A stretch of DNA of 50,362 nt from Stentor coeruleus (lineage: Eukaryota; Ciliophora; Heterotrichea; Heterotrichida; Stentoridae). The DNA lies in NCBI GenBank assembly GCA_001970955.1, contig MPUH01000495.1, positions 1 through 50,362 on the forward strand, given 5' to 3'. Positions 1 to 11,445 of the stretch are shown here, one piece after another. The translations under genes and the position numbers were made by a program. Every line of letters begins with the position of its first letter. The first letter of the stretch is position 1. The notes under the pieces were generated by a model that searched no databases, had not been told where the DNA came from, and saw only the letters and a program-made list of their open reading frames with translations.

Positions 1-1565
1 ATAATAGAACATCACTAAGATAAAAACTAATAATTATTATAATAAATATTTGTATAAATATATTTTTTAGGTTTTCCATAAGTATGTTATATGCTTTTAG
101 TTTGTTATATTTTGAGTTTTATATGTTTTAGATGATTATATTTATGGTTTTGAAGTTTATTACAATTAGTTATGTTGATTTATATATTTATAGGATAGGA
201 AATTGTATTGATGAAGATGATTTTATGAGTTTGCTTATTTCTCGTGAGTAAATTTTGAATTAAAAACTATTTAAAATTGTTAAGGGATTTTTTGTTATTA
301 GATTTATATGATTAAGTGCTTAGATTTATTAACATTTAGAGATTTTGAGTTTAAGGAATGATTAGGATAAGGTTGGAAATGTTATGAAGAATAAGTTTTT
401 AGTTGTTTTGAAGAGTATATTTAAGAAACTTTAGGGTTTATAAAAGATTTTATTATTTTATATATATTTAGATCTATTTATATTTATCTTGATATTGACT
501 TGCAACTATAGAAATTATATGATCATATAATAAGGGTGGATTAGAATTTTAGGTTTGCTTAAGTATTTCTGTTTTTTAGGAAAGAAAACCTTACTAGAAT
601 TTCTAATAAAAAATCTTATTAATTAGCTAATAACATAAGCAAATTAAAACTTAGTATTTTAGTAATAAATAATACAATCATATAAGATAGGATTTGATAT
701 TATTGTTTTTTTAAACAGCAAATTTGGATTAGAATTTTAAATTTCTGTTCATATAATATTTTTATTAATTATGATGTCATACAGCTTTAAACTATCCAAT
801 TTATAAGCAATTCAGCATGTAAAGCTAAATATTATTTAGATATAAATACATTAGATTATCAGATTGATTTTTATTGGAAAATCTTATATTGATATGATTA
901 ATGACTATGAATTTCTATCATTTTCATATATAGTCTGACTTTCTATAATAACATAAGTTTAAAAATGTCTATAAAATAATTTATAGTATCTTAAATATAT
1001 AATGCGCAAATTATATTAAATTCGTATATATTCCTATTATAATAAAGTTAAATATTCTTATAAATTTATATAGTCTCTAGCAATGCTAAAATTTTCAGTG
1101 ATTGACTTTTATTAGTAACTTTTTCAAAATACACTATAAAATTATTAGGTTTTATACGCAGCAAAAACATAATTAATAACTTATTTACTATAAAAAATAC
1201 TTCTAAAACTTAAAATATGCTTTAAGATTATATCAAACTCAAACATATTCTCTGAATTCGTTGGAATTATTTTATATGAAATCATTAATTTCTTTATTAT
1301 GCTAAACTAAAACATTAGTTAGATTTGTCTGGAGATTATACATAATTCTTAATAATATCTGCGAAATTGTATCAAAACTATGACTTAATTTTGATTTTTT
1401 TATCAAAATACCTGCGAAATTGTATCGAAAACTTAAATTGGTTTTGATTATTTTGATTAAAACATAGATTCTTTGATATTTATACCAAATAAACTCAGAT
1501 ATTTAAGTTAAGTACAGTTTACATAAAAAAAGCTTTGAAATTCTAAACTAAAACTAAACAGTTAT
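1..1565. other. intergenic, no gene supported
   Basis: No convincing coding frame on either strand. Roughly the first 550 bases are poor in C and the rest is poor in G on the + strand. Elsewhere in this window that pattern marks the 3' flank of a + gene followed by the 5' flank of another. A + gene may therefore end near the left edge. Two copies of a motif (CTGCGAAATTGTATC) lie 53 bp apart at 1359 and 1412, with a small hairpin (ATTTTGAT/ATCAAAAT, 1388-1409) between them. Confidence 0.5.
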
Positions 1566-2162
1566 ATGATAATAATGGAATATTTTAGCGAGTACTATGT
1601 GCAGCGTAAAGCCAAAGTAATGACAGAATTTTACGACCTTATCAACGAAACAGAAAAATACAGATTCAAAGAACTTAATGCTGCTGTAAAAATCGAAGCT
1701 CTATGGCGAATGTATCGTCAAAGAAAATATTACTTGCATCAGCAGTGGGCAATAAGCGTAATCAAAAGAGTATTCCGAGGGTACAGAACCAGAAAGAATT
1801 TCTGGAAGCTCACAAACATGGCTCTTTCTCATCAGCGTAAAAAGTTTTTTTCATCTGCAGCCCTGTCAATCCAAAGGATCTACAGAGGTTATTTTTCACG
1901 CAAATACCTTCATGATTTCTATGCAAGAAAAAAATACCTTAAGTACATTGATGGGAAAAATCAGAGAAGATTGGAAAAGATGAATAAATATCAACAGCAA
2001 AACTTTATTGAAGAACAAAAACGTCAAGAAGATTATGCGAGGATGGAATTTTTCAAGCTTTCAACAAATTTACATCATTTGACATCTACAAAAGCAGTAC
2101 CTGGAGTTTATAAAGTTTTAGAAGAAGTCTCTGATTTTGGAAAGCATAGTTTAAAAACATAG
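1566..2162 (+). CDS. SPATA17: SPATA17-like IQ-motif protein
   Basis: 198 residues, basic and helical. Three IQ calmodulin-binding motifs are visible at about residues 39-56 (VKIEALWRMYRQRK), 62-79 (VIKRVFRGYRTRK) and 98-115 (SIQRIYRGYFSRK). A charged helix (about 120-165) follows, then a short element near 173-183 (TSTKAVPGVYK) that matches the segment following the IQ region in animal SPATA17 (STKQIPGIY). The combination of three IQ motifs plus this element is why SPATA17 is preferred over a generic IQ protein. SPATA17 is a calmodulin-binding protein associated with the axonemal central apparatus. The protein is shorter than vertebrate SPATA17 (about 360 residues), lacking the less conserved C-terminal half, and no 15-nt intron was found that would extend it. 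ATG 1566 and ATG 1575 are both possible starts. The gene ends with TAG. Confidence 0.75.
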   Translation: MIIMEYFSEYYVQRKAKVMTEFYDLINETEKYRFKELNAAVKIEALWRMYRQRKYYLHQQWAISVIKRVFRGYRTRKNFWKLTNMALSHQRKKFFSSAALSIQRIYRGYFSRKYLHDFYARKKYLKYIDGKNQRRLEKMNKYQQQNFIEEQKRQEDYARMEFFKLSTNLHHLTSTKAVPGVYKVLEEVSDFGKHSLKT

Positions 2163-2829
2163 ACCACATGTTTTAAATAAGAATAAAATTTTTATTAGGG
2201 TTTGTGAAAAGTTTAGGGTTAAAGATTAAAAATTATGGATTTTTATATGGGAGTTAGAATGAATTATATGATTTTTAAATATGATTTTGTTTTTGATTTG
2301 AGATTTGGATTTAGAAAATATTTGGTTTGAATTTGGGTATATGATTTTACTAGATTAAGGATTTGAAGAATGAATACGAAATGGTTGAAATAATTTAACA
2401 GTTTTTTAATGTAGAAAAATATGCTTTGTAAAATGTATTAAAACTTAAATAAAAATATTCTAGTAGGTCCTTAGTAGAAAATAGATGTTATAATATCTAA
2501 GCTTCCATATAAAATTTTGATTATTTACTCTATGTAATAATGGAAAGTATTTAAACTTATGTTATTTAGCTAAGATTAACGCTAAAAAAACATCTACGAA
2601 TTTATGAGTAGGAATCTAAAGCACAAAGGCAACATAATCATAACAAAAATCAAATTTTTATCCTATATAAAATCACAGTCTAACTATATAAGCGCTCAAA
2701 GTTTAAATTTTCTAAAAATCTTCCAAATCCAGCATTTCAAAGTTAATTTCTGCAAGCAAAGCATCTTCAAAACTACATATAACTCTCATTAAATTTTAAA
2801 TTTCTAACACTACAAACCCTTTATAAAAT
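2163..2829. other. intergenic, no gene supported
   Basis: 667 bp between two + genes. The first 250 bases are almost free of C (3' flank of the gene on the left). The last 200 become A/C-rich and G-poor, as expected of a 5' flank. A 62-codon frame at 2604 has no coding character. Confidence 0.5.
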
Positions 2830-5205
2830 ATGAAATGCGAAGAGTGCTTATCATTAGAAGCAACCAACATATGTATTGAATGCGAGCAAGTCTTATGCAA
2901 AGACTGTGATGAAATCCTTCACAAAGGAGGTAAGCGAAAAACTCATGCAAGGCCATTGATATGTGGTGAATGTCGTGACCGAGCAGTTATTCAATGTATC
3001 CAATGCAACCTTTCTCTATGCCACAACTGCCAACAATTTCACTCTTCTCATATTATAAAACATATTGCCTCATCTAAAAGGCTAGGAGTCTTCTGGGATA
3101 TATCCTCATGCAGACCTTCAAAGTCTGAAGATATTCAAATTCTGTTAAATGAAATAAATCAAAAGGTAGGTAACCCCGAGTTCATTAAAGCATATGGTGA
3201 TCCTTGGGGTAAATGGAAAGATGCTCTTTCAACAAGTTCAGTCCTAAGCGTTAATAAAGCTGGAATTAAAACTTTTGAATCCTTATTATTAGATCTATCA
3301 ATATCTTTAAATACAGGTCTAACCCATATACTTATAATTTCAACTCAATCACAAACTTTTGTCCCTCATTTGATGCAACTAAAATCTAATATGACTACTG
3401 TAGAATTCTGGCTTTCTTCAAGGATTTTACCTCTTCAAATCCAAGAAGCTCTAACTGAAGGGGTGAAAAAAAATAAGAACTCTCAGCTTGATATTATGAT
3501 AAACTATCTTAGAGAAGAAGCTTTTAAAGGGAATATTCTTATAGAACTACAAGAATTAATTCAAATCCTTGAGTTGAAGATGAAAATTATAAATGATGAG
3601 GTTAGTCGTTTATTAGAACAAGCAGAAAAAAGTGGTCTTATTTACTTTTCTTGTAAAGAATTCGATAAAGAGACGATAAATTTTGTCAGTTTGCGAGTTG
3701 ACAACTGTACATTGGAATGTTTAACATGGACATTAAGATCTTTATGTGTAGATGAGATGCTACCTAGTGAAAAAGCTATACAAGCTAGGATAAGAGAAGT
3801 TTTTGATTATAAACCTAGTGATTCAGAATGGCAAAATCTTATTTCTCAAGCACGTGGCCATTCACATGCTAGTTCTGCTCCTGAATTTAGTTTATTTTCC
3901 AAATCACCAACATTACCGAAATTTACATTTAAGGAAATTAATGATCCATCTAGTGGGAATAAAACTTTGGCTATATATCCGAATGGGGAATTATGGGAAG
4001 CTTTGGATAATCATTCGAAGTTTGGGGACTTTTTGGATATAAAGAAAACTCAAGAGTGGAAAGATTTTCTTAGTTTCTTGGAAAATTACTTTGTTCATAA
4101 AGGTTTTAGAAGACCGAAAAAAGATGAAGGACAGAAAACGATACCTGGAGGACGCTATGGTTGTGCGCAGTTTATTAAAGTATGTGGGCCGAATTCGCTT
4201 AAAAATTGCAGTCTTGGGAAACTTAGCTACATGGTGCAGTTAGCAATAAGTGAAGACTACCTTCGTTACCAACGAACTCTTCTAATCTGGACGGCTAACA
4301 CGCATAATTTTGTTCCCAAAAACGAACTGAATAAAAAAATCCAAGGAATCAAACAAGCAACCCTTTCTATACTCGAAAAATACTCAGAAGGTGTAAGCCT
4401 AGCACAACTACCTCTGTATATAAAACGCAGTTTAAATTTTCCTTTAAACATCCAAGAACTCGGATATCCTAAATTAAAAGACTTACTCGCCACATTCCCT
4501 GAAGTATCTATCGAGTTAAGAAATACAAATCATCCATTTGCCATTTTATGTAAAGATAATAAATATACTACTCCACCTTTGATAGAAAATATATTATTTT
4601 GTATAACAAACATACTTAGCGACAAGAATTTTGGTATTGAAGTTCGGGATTTAGAAGCGCAGATTGTCTTTAAACTTGGTAGAATTGAATGGGTTTATTA
4701 TAAAACATTATCTCTAGGAGATTTTATTAGGGCACATGGGAAGAACCAGTTTGAAATAGTTAAAACAAGAGACACTTTTATGATTTTTAAAGCTAAACAG
4801 CATTGCTATTCATATTTTTATGAACCGATTGGTGAGGATTCTTGGGATTTTCAAAATGATCGAGTATCATCACCAACGGTTTTACATCATAGCTCGCTAA
4901 GTTCAGAACCATATCCAGGGCATATACCACGAGCATTAAATGTTTCTGATTTACCAGTTGATTTTATTAGACCAAATGCTGAAGAGCCAAACTATTTTTT
5001 CGATTCAGGGACTAGTAGCACAGATTTTTCCTATTCGTTGACTCGGTATAAAAGAGAGAATGGTGAGAGCCAATCAAAATTCCCTTTTGCTGAACATATT
5101 CATATTAAAAGTGAAGACTTGGGAAACCGGCTTAGAAGCAGTGATAGGGATAGCTACTCATGGCTTGATTACTCAAGTCTCAGACCTCCCCCAGGGTTTG
5201 AGTAA
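2830..5205 (+). CDS. B-box / NYN / LOTUS domain protein (MARF1-like)
   Basis: 791 residues. The N-terminus carries two cysteine/histidine clusters: a B-box-like one at residues 3-40 (CEEC, CIEC, CKDC, H) and a second at 45-79 (CGEC, CIQC, CHNC, H-H). At about 86-200 lies a fold like the NYN nuclease domain of MARF1/limkain-b1, starting GVFWDISSCRP and containing the strand HILIIST. At about 505-575 a clear OST-HTH/LOTUS domain is seen (ILEKYSEGVSLAQLP ... LGYPKLKDLL), and a second LOTUS-like winged helix lies at about 586-655. LOTUS domains bind RNA or RNA helicases, and MARF1 proteins silence or cleave mRNA. The first NYN aspartate (FWD, residue 90) is present. The usual second acidic motif (SD or SGD after the IL(V/I) strand) reads STQSQTF, so the nuclease may be inactive. 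The tail is disordered and ends in PPPGFE. Stop is TAA. Domain assignment is firm for LOTUS and fairly good for NYN; the cellular role is inferred. Confidence 0.75.
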   Translation: MKCEECLSLEATNICIECEQVLCKDCDEILHKGGKRKTHARPLICGECRDRAVIQCIQCNLSLCHNCQQFHSSHIIKHIASSKRLGVFWDISSCRPSKSEDIQILLNEINQKVGNPEFIKAYGDPWGKWKDALSTSSVLSVNKAGIKTFESLLLDLSISLNTGLTHILIISTQSQTFVPHLMQLKSNMTTVEFWLSSRILPLQIQEALTEGVKKNKNSQLDIMINYLREEAFKGNILIELQELIQILELKMKIINDEVSRLLEQAEKSGLIYFSCKEFDKETINFVSLRVDNCTLECLTWTLRSLCVDEMLPSEKAIQARIREVFDYKPSDSEWQNLISQARGHSHASSAPEFSLFSKSPTLPKFTFKEINDPSSGNKTLAIYPNGELWEALDNHSKFGDFLDIKKTQEWKDFLSFLENYFVHKGFRRPKKDEGQKTIPGGRYGCAQFIKVCGPNSLKNCSLGKLSYMVQLAISEDYLRYQRTLLIWTANTHNFVPKNELNKKIQGIKQATLSILEKYSEGVSLAQLPLYIKRSLNFPLNIQELGYPKLKDLLATFPEVSIELRNTNHPFAILCKDNKYTTPPLIENILFCITNILSDKNFGIEVRDLEAQIVFKLGRIEWVYYKTLSLGDFIRAHGKNQFEIVKTRDTFMIFKAKQHCYSYFYEPIGEDSWDFQNDRVSSPTVLHHSSLSSEPYPGHIPRALNVSDLPVDFIRPNAEEPNYFFDSGTSSTDFSYSLTRYKRENGESQSKFPFAEHIHIKSEDLGNRLRSSDRDSYSWLDYSSLRPPPGFE

Positions 5206-5965
5206 TGTAAGTAAAAATATATTTTATATAAAATTGATGCTTGTTAGTTGATGAAAAGTATTTTAGGAATTGGATTGAAGAAAATAAAATATTTTTAAGT
5301 TTAGGATAAGGTAAAAATTATCAAATTTAAAAATAAAAGAAGTTGTAAATAAAGGAATTATATGTATTTTCTTTTAATTGTATATGAAAATGAGAAGCTT
5401 ATAATGTTGTGAATAAATTTTAGTGTTAAAGAAATAACTGTTTTAATTGATGAAGATTTAAAAGTTTATTTATGTTAGGTTTTTAATAACTTAAGAAATT
5501 AAGTTAGAATTATTTTTAAAGAGGAAGATCTTAACCCCAAAGTCATTTTTATTTTTAATCAAAAAATTTTACTTTAACAGAATCAACTTAAATATTCCTA
5601 TTTTACAATAAAAGTCGTACTTTAAGACAATTACAAAACACTACAATGCATCTAATTGACTATAGAAACGATTAATCTCACAAATCAACTTTATCAATAG
5701 ATCATATATAAAAACAATCATTTACTAAAAATCAAAAGCTAGAATAACTATTTAGCATCATTTATACAATTTAAACCTTAAAAATTATGGTAAATTCAAT
5801 AAACTCCAATAAACTATCTTTCAAACCCAATCAATAACCATTTAAAATCACACCTATCACCAACTCAATCTCACCCTGAATAATTCCCACATCTCTGCCT
5901 ACAAGTTTTTTTTCAAACATAATTCTACTATAAAATTTATGTAAATACAAAAAAACTATGAAATA
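5206..5965. other. intergenic, no gene supported
   Basis: 760 bp between co-directional genes. About 5206-5530 is C-poor and 5540-5960 is G-poor, a sharp switch that presumably marks the boundary between the 3' flank of the LOTUS gene and the promoter side of the kinase gene. No RNA gene or repeat was recognised. Confidence 0.5.
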
Positions 5966-8900
5966 ATGAATAATTATCATATATATGATGAAATTGGCAG
6001 GGGAAAGTTCTCAGTAGTATACAAAGGCAGAAAAAAAAAGAGTTTCGAGTACCTCGCAGTCAAATCAGTAGAAAAAAACAGGCGGAAAAAAATCCTCAAT
6101 GAAGTCAAAATTATGCATACTTTAGACAACGAGCATATCTTAAAGTTCTATAACTGGTATGAAACTCGGAACCATCTTTGGATAATTTTCGAGTACTGCG
6201 CAGGTGGATCTTTAAATACTATAATTGAAGCTGATAAAAAACTCCCTGAGGACACAGTCATATTATTTGCCCTTGACCTTATCCAAGCATTATTCTACTT
6301 GCATACTAATGGGGTGATTTATGGTGATTTAAAGCCTCATACAATCCTCTTTACAGAATATGGGGAATTAAAACTTGGGGATTTTGGTTTATCAAAACGT
6401 GTAGTTGAGTTAATACAAGTTGAAGCTAACACAGAGAAAAAAGGTACACCTTTTTATATGGCTCCAGAGTTATTCCAAGAAGACGGTGTGTTGTCTTATT
6501 ATTCAGATTTTTGGAGTTTAGGTTGTGTTTTATATGAGCTGGCAACAGGCCAGCCTCCTTTTGTCTCATCTTCATTACAAGAACTCATGCAGAAAATCTT
6601 AACAGAAAATGTGCCAAGTATATCAGGATATTCAAATGAGTTTAATTGTTTAATATCAGATTTACTTCAAAAAGATTGTGCTAAAAGAATTAGTTGGAAT
6701 GAATTATTAGGAAATACTATATGGGGTGTTAAATCTAGAGTATGGAATGGGACTATGCCTCCACAACCTTTATATGAAAAATATTTAGCTTCAAAAGGAC
6801 TTGTACAAAGAACTCCTGCTAATAATTCTTTTAAAACTCATATACCTAAAGTTGATGTGGTTAGGGTTTCACAGAATATACATAAAAATTTACTTAGGGA
6901 GTCTAGAGAATATTCGCAACAAAATTTTGAAAGCGCTGATGTTAAATTATTGGATAAGGACCAGATTTTGGATTTTGGAACGCATAATCAGGAATTTGAA
7001 GATCCAGGGAAAGAGGCAGATGAAGAAGTTTATGAGGAAGAAAAATCTTCAGTTTCGGAAAAAAGTGAAAAAGTTGAGAAAGTTGAGAGGATTGATAAAG
7101 TTGAGAAGGTTGAAAAAATTGAGAGAATTGAAAAGATTGAAAGAATTGAAAAGAGTGAAAAAAATGATAAAAGTGGTGTACAAGATAAAAGCGAAAGGGT
7201 GGAAAGATTAGAAAAAAGTGAAAGGGCAGATAAAAAATTAGAAAACTCAGAGTCAGCATCGAAAAACAGTAACTTTAGACCAATGACCATACAAGCAAAA
7301 GTTCGAGAAATCACAATTGAAGACAAAAACCACCAAAGGTCCAACAGTGCTCAAAACACTCCATCAAGTCGTTCATTAAACAAAGCACCTCCTCTCTCAG
7401 AACTCATCGTTCATTCATCCGATAACACAGTCAAACCTATAGTCGGGAACAAAGAAATTGACAAACCTTTCGACCTAACATTTTCCACACAAACCTTTGG
7501 TTTCCCAACCTGGTCACAAGAAGAAGTTTTTTCAAACAGTGAATCTTCTCAATTCGAAGAACATTTTCACTTTATTTTTTCAGCTATCAATACCCCATCA
7601 GTAGATAAACAAAATCTTCTGGCATATTTTGAATCTTTAATAGTAAATTCAGCAGTGGCAAATAAACTTATCAACTCAGTCTTTGTAAACATCTTCATTA
7701 AAATGTTAAAAACTGGTAGAAATGCTCTTGTAAAAGCAAGAGTCTGTTCAATACTTGGTCAATTATTAAGACACTCAACACTTATAAATATTGATTTATC
7801 ACAAAGTGGCCTTTGTCAAGCTTTAAGTGAACAAGTTCGAGATAAAAATGAAAAACTTAGTCGTAAAGCTATGGCCGCTTTAGGTGAGTATTTGTTTTAT
7901 GCAGCAACACAAATGGATGAAATGCAAGGTGAATGGGATATTCCAAATGCAATTTTTGCTTTGGTTATAAGAACTAGTAAAACAGCTGAAGATGAAGCAG
8001 TTAAGTTTTATGCTTGTAAAACTATAGAAAATATATGCGCACAAAGTGTTAAAGCTGGGGTAAAATTCGCTGTAAATGAAGTTTTGATTAATATGATCAA
8101 TATATACAACAATTCGAAATATGAAAGTTTTAAAACTTCTGCTGCTGTAGCTTTGTCACATATTATCAGGCTAAACTCTTCATTAGTCCCAGTTTTTATG
8201 GAGAAATTCTCAGTTAAGTCTTTAATTACAGCAATCAGTGAGGAACAGCCAAGGATCCAACAAGCAATTTTGACTGTGATTTTGTATGTTTTTATGAGTG
8301 AATCAAGGCATTCGTTAAATCTTACTGAAGACAGGTTTTTTTTGACTAATATTGTTTCATCTTTAGAAAGTTCTGCTATTGTTATTAGAGGTAAAGCTTT
8401 ACTTGTTGTTTATTTTGTAGCCAGAGCCAACTCCAAGTCCTTAATGAAACTTGGGGAATTGAAGCTTTTTAGTATTATTGAAAAACTTCTTAGAGATATG
8501 TATAAATATGTGCAAAATTGTATGTCACATTTATTAGAATGTTTAGGGGATATTGCATTAAGTGGACTTAAAAACATGCATGATGATATAAGAAAATCCA
8601 AGGCGCCAATGACCCAATCTGTTATGCTTATTATAAACTCTCCAGCTTGTGGACTAAAACTTCCTTATCAACAATGTCTTAAATGTATTTCTGACTGTTT
8701 AAACCTAACGAATCTTAACAGTGAAAATCTTCAACAAGTCCTCTCAGTCCTTGAAGCTATGATTATCCACACAAAATGCATTATTCAACACTGTGATTGT
8801 ATTGTCACAACAATCCTACCAATTCTCATGAACCCTCGTAAATCCAACGACACAGACACTCGATTCCGATGCTTGAAAATTTTCTCTGATATCCTCATAC

Positions 8901-9721
8901 CTTTTCTATATGAAGAATCAATATACGACATAAGCAATCAAAACAAATCATCAGCAAAATCTATAAATGAAATTATAAGCAAACTTCTTCTTCCACAATA
9001 CCCTGAATTCCTTCAAGATATTGACCCTATACCATTATATTCTCTTAAACTTCTTAGTGCTATTCTTGATCGCTGTATATCTTTTACATCATTTATTAAA
9101 AAACTTAAACTTATCCCTGTTATTATAGAAAACTTCCAAGGTGGGCATCCAAAATTAAACCTTCATCTTATATCAGTAGTTAAAAGAATAATTGAATCAC
9201 ATGAATTAACTTTAGAAGAACTTGGTGATCTTGGGCTTATAGATAAAGTAAGTTCAGTTATGAGGGTAATACAAGAACAAGATTGGTGTGTTGAAAAAAT
9301 GCTTGATATTCTTTATGAACTTTTGTATTTAACAGCTGATTCTATTAGGGCGAAAAGAGTTGATCATTTAGCTTTGAGGATTACAGAACCTTTATGTGAG
9401 AATTTCGTATCTTGTACTAAGATTTTAGGATTTATAAATGAACCTGTACTTTTTATATAGGGTGTTACAGATAAAAGCGCTAATTGTATTTCGTTGCTTT
9501 TACAGCTTTATGCGCATAAGCTTGCGACGAATCCTTCAGCTGAGATTGTTAATGCGTTGATTGTTGTTTTGGGGATTGATAAGTCGAATTTGCAAAGGCG
9601 AGCGTTGAGGGTTATTAAATCGATCATAGCATCAGGGAATAATGTTGTTATCCCGCCTGAGGTGCTTAGCAAGTTAAAAAGCACGAATGATAAAGAGATA
9701 GCAGATATGATAATCAGTTAA
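5966..9721 (+). CDS. ULK4: ULK4/Fused-family kinase with ARM repeats, spliced
   Basis: A 15-nt intron at 9446-9460 joins two frames in phase 0. Spliced length is 1246 residues. The kinase domain (about 4-265) opens YDEIGRGKFSVVYKGR, very close to animal ULK4 (YEEIGRG...VVYKGR), and shares WYETRNHLW and FEYCAGGSL with it. The beta-3 lysine (AVK, K33), DFG (D139) and APE are present. The catalytic loop reads YGDLKPHT, so HRD has become YGD and the metal-binding Asn is Thr126. A charged linker (about 360-425) is built from triplets of the type V/I-E-K/R. The C-terminal two thirds is helical with armadillo/HEAT-like repeats, as in ULK4 and Fused. In other ciliated organisms ULK4 and Fused act in the ciliary central apparatus and basal-body patterning, so a ciliary role is likely. 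Whether the kinase is active cannot be decided from sequence alone. Confidence 0.88.
9446..9460 (+). other. 15-nt intron in the ULK4-like gene
   Basis: Sequence GTACTTTTTATATAG. It carries the TAG that would otherwise end the kinase frame. Removing it joins ...NEP to GVTDKS... in the same frame, and the armadillo region continues for 86 more residues to a TAA. GT...AG ends, AT-rich, exactly 15 nt, as in Stentor. Confidence 0.92.
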
Positions 9722-11445
9722 TTATTAAGAAATCGTAGATTTGCTAGCTTTGAAGTAGGATGTTGAGGAATTTTGGATGAGGTTTTGGAATAGGATTAGA
9801 ATTGTGTATTGATTTAAAGTAAACTAAGCATTTATCATGATTTTTTTAAGTTTTTTCTCTTATCATCATCAGAATCTCTTCATCCAATTATCTCTATCAG
9901 AAAAAATACTGTTAAAATCCTTAAATCATGTATGAAATACTTGAAAATGTTTTAAGCCTCATTTAGTACCCTTATGGAAACTATTAAGTTCAATGTATTT
10001 TAGAATACTGAAAAGAAAAAATCGCTTTTAAGTTCATGTCCTTTATTCAAAGTAAAGTATCGCAATTATGCTTATAGAAATACTCATCAAATGTTATGGA
10101 AAAACTATAAGGATAGAAAATATAAGTGTTTTTGTAGTTAAAAAATTACTAGATCAGTATAAGATTAAAGAAATTGCAGCTATACACTTAGAAGTGCTAG
10201 TGCTGAGNGTTTTTGTAGTTAAAAAATTACTAGATCAGTATAAGATTAAAGAAATTGCAGCTATACACTTAGAAGTGCTAGTGCTGAGAAGAAACTTGAT
10301 CAGAAAAAAAATTATTTAATATATTTAAGGTAGTTACTTTAGGGATTTAAACCCCANGAAGAAACTTGATCAGAAAAAAAATTATTTAATATATTTAAGG
10401 TAGTTACTTTAGGGATTTAAATCCCAATGCTTNTAGAAGTGCTAGTGCTGAGAAGAAACTTGATCAGAAAAAAAATTATTTAATATATTTAAGGTAGTTA
10501 CTTTAGGGATTTAAACCCCAATGACTTTATGGAAGGTAATTATGGAAAACTTAAATCTTTGATTATATTCAGTTATAAAGTGCTGATATTTGGATTTTGT
10601 CTTGAGATATTATGAGCAAAATTATAGTATATAGGCTTTTGTATATGAGTTAAAATTGAAATTGTATAAAAGGTTTTGATTTGATGTATTATTGATAAAA
10701 ATGAGGAAATTTATAGTTGAAATGGTTTATGTAATAAAAAACACAATTTTATGTAAGATATAGTGAATATATTTACCCAATAAAGTTTCTATTCAGATTA
10801 TTACTATAATTTCAATATGAAATTTCAAAATCAATACAACTTATTAAAGTAATTTCATAGCAATAGTAAAATAAGTATTTACTATGCATCATGTATTTCC
10901 TGAATATTTTTTTTTTGATTATAAAATTTTTATGATTATCTTATTCCTAACTTTAAGTGCATTTTTTTGATTTCTGCATTAGGATATACAAATATTAATG
11001 AAATACTCAACCTTATCAACAAAGCCTAATTATATAAGCCATAATATATTCTTATCTAAACTTTCATCAAAGTTTGTTAAATGCTTCACACAATCTATTA
11101 TAATAAAACTAACCCCAATTTTTTTGAATCTTTGAATTCTTTCTCATTATCCATCTTATAAGCACTATTAGCATATTAGGCATTAATGGAATATTTTCGA
11201 GTTCCCAAGCGATATATCTATTTTCACACATAATCCAATAAATTCTCTATTTCATGCCGGTTATCCATAAGCTTCCTAATAAAAATCACTTCTAACTACC
11301 TAAATCAACTCAAAAAAACCACATCATGACAATATCCCTTCCCTTCCCTTCATCTCACCGTATCCTAATCAAAAAAAATCTTATCCCAGCTAATCCTAAT
11401 AAAAACTGTCTAGAGAAGATCATTCCTAAATTAACTAACTAAACC
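9722..11445. other. intergenic with a cluster of contig-overlap repeats
   Basis: 1.7 kb with no firm gene. It holds three Ns (10208, 10357, 10433), each flanked by copies of the same segment. The real sequence is therefore shorter. Collapsing the copies leaves one small frame from ATG 10068 of about 57 codons (ends RRNLIRKKII). It is flanked upstream by G-poor DNA (about 9840-10060) and downstream by G-rich DNA (about 10500-10760), which in this window is the signature of a + transcription unit. The product is unrecognised. About 10780-11445 is G-poor, consistent with the 3' flank of the cyclophilin gene. Confidence 0.45.
10138..10530. repeat. overlapping contig ends around Ns 10208, 10357, 10433
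   Basis: 10138-10207 equals 10209-10278. 10288-10356 is nearly equal to 10358-10426 (one C/T difference near the end). A third copy of the joined segment follows the N at 10433. Repeats that abut a single N on both sides are best explained as assembly joins of overlapping contigs, not as biological tandem repeats. Confidence 0.85.

Noticed and set aside
144..251. A 35-codon frame ending NCIDEDDFMSLLISRE, resembling the end of an EF-hand protein
   Set aside because: The match is only about ten residues, stops fill the DNA upstream, and no 15- or 16-nt intron joins it to anything. It could be the last exon of a gene outside the window, but that is not supported.
330..500. A stretch that reads like protein if TAA, TAG and TGA are all taken as sense codons
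   Set aside because: All firm genes here use TAA and TAG as stops, and random AT-rich DNA gives such reads easily.
2604..2792. 62-codon open frame
   Set aside because: Low-complexity Lys/Ser/Ile/Asn composition in a G-poor 5' flank, with no domain or conservation clue.
3172..3186. Possible in-frame 15-nt intron GTAGGTAACCCCGAG in the LOTUS gene
   Set aside because: It is C-rich, unlike the four clear introns, has no stop in the gene frame, and the frame reads well without splicing.
6942..7344. Two open frames on the - strand opposite the ULK4-like linker
   Set aside because: They are Phe/Leu/Ser-rich mirror images of the Glu/Lys repeat and carry no signal of their own.
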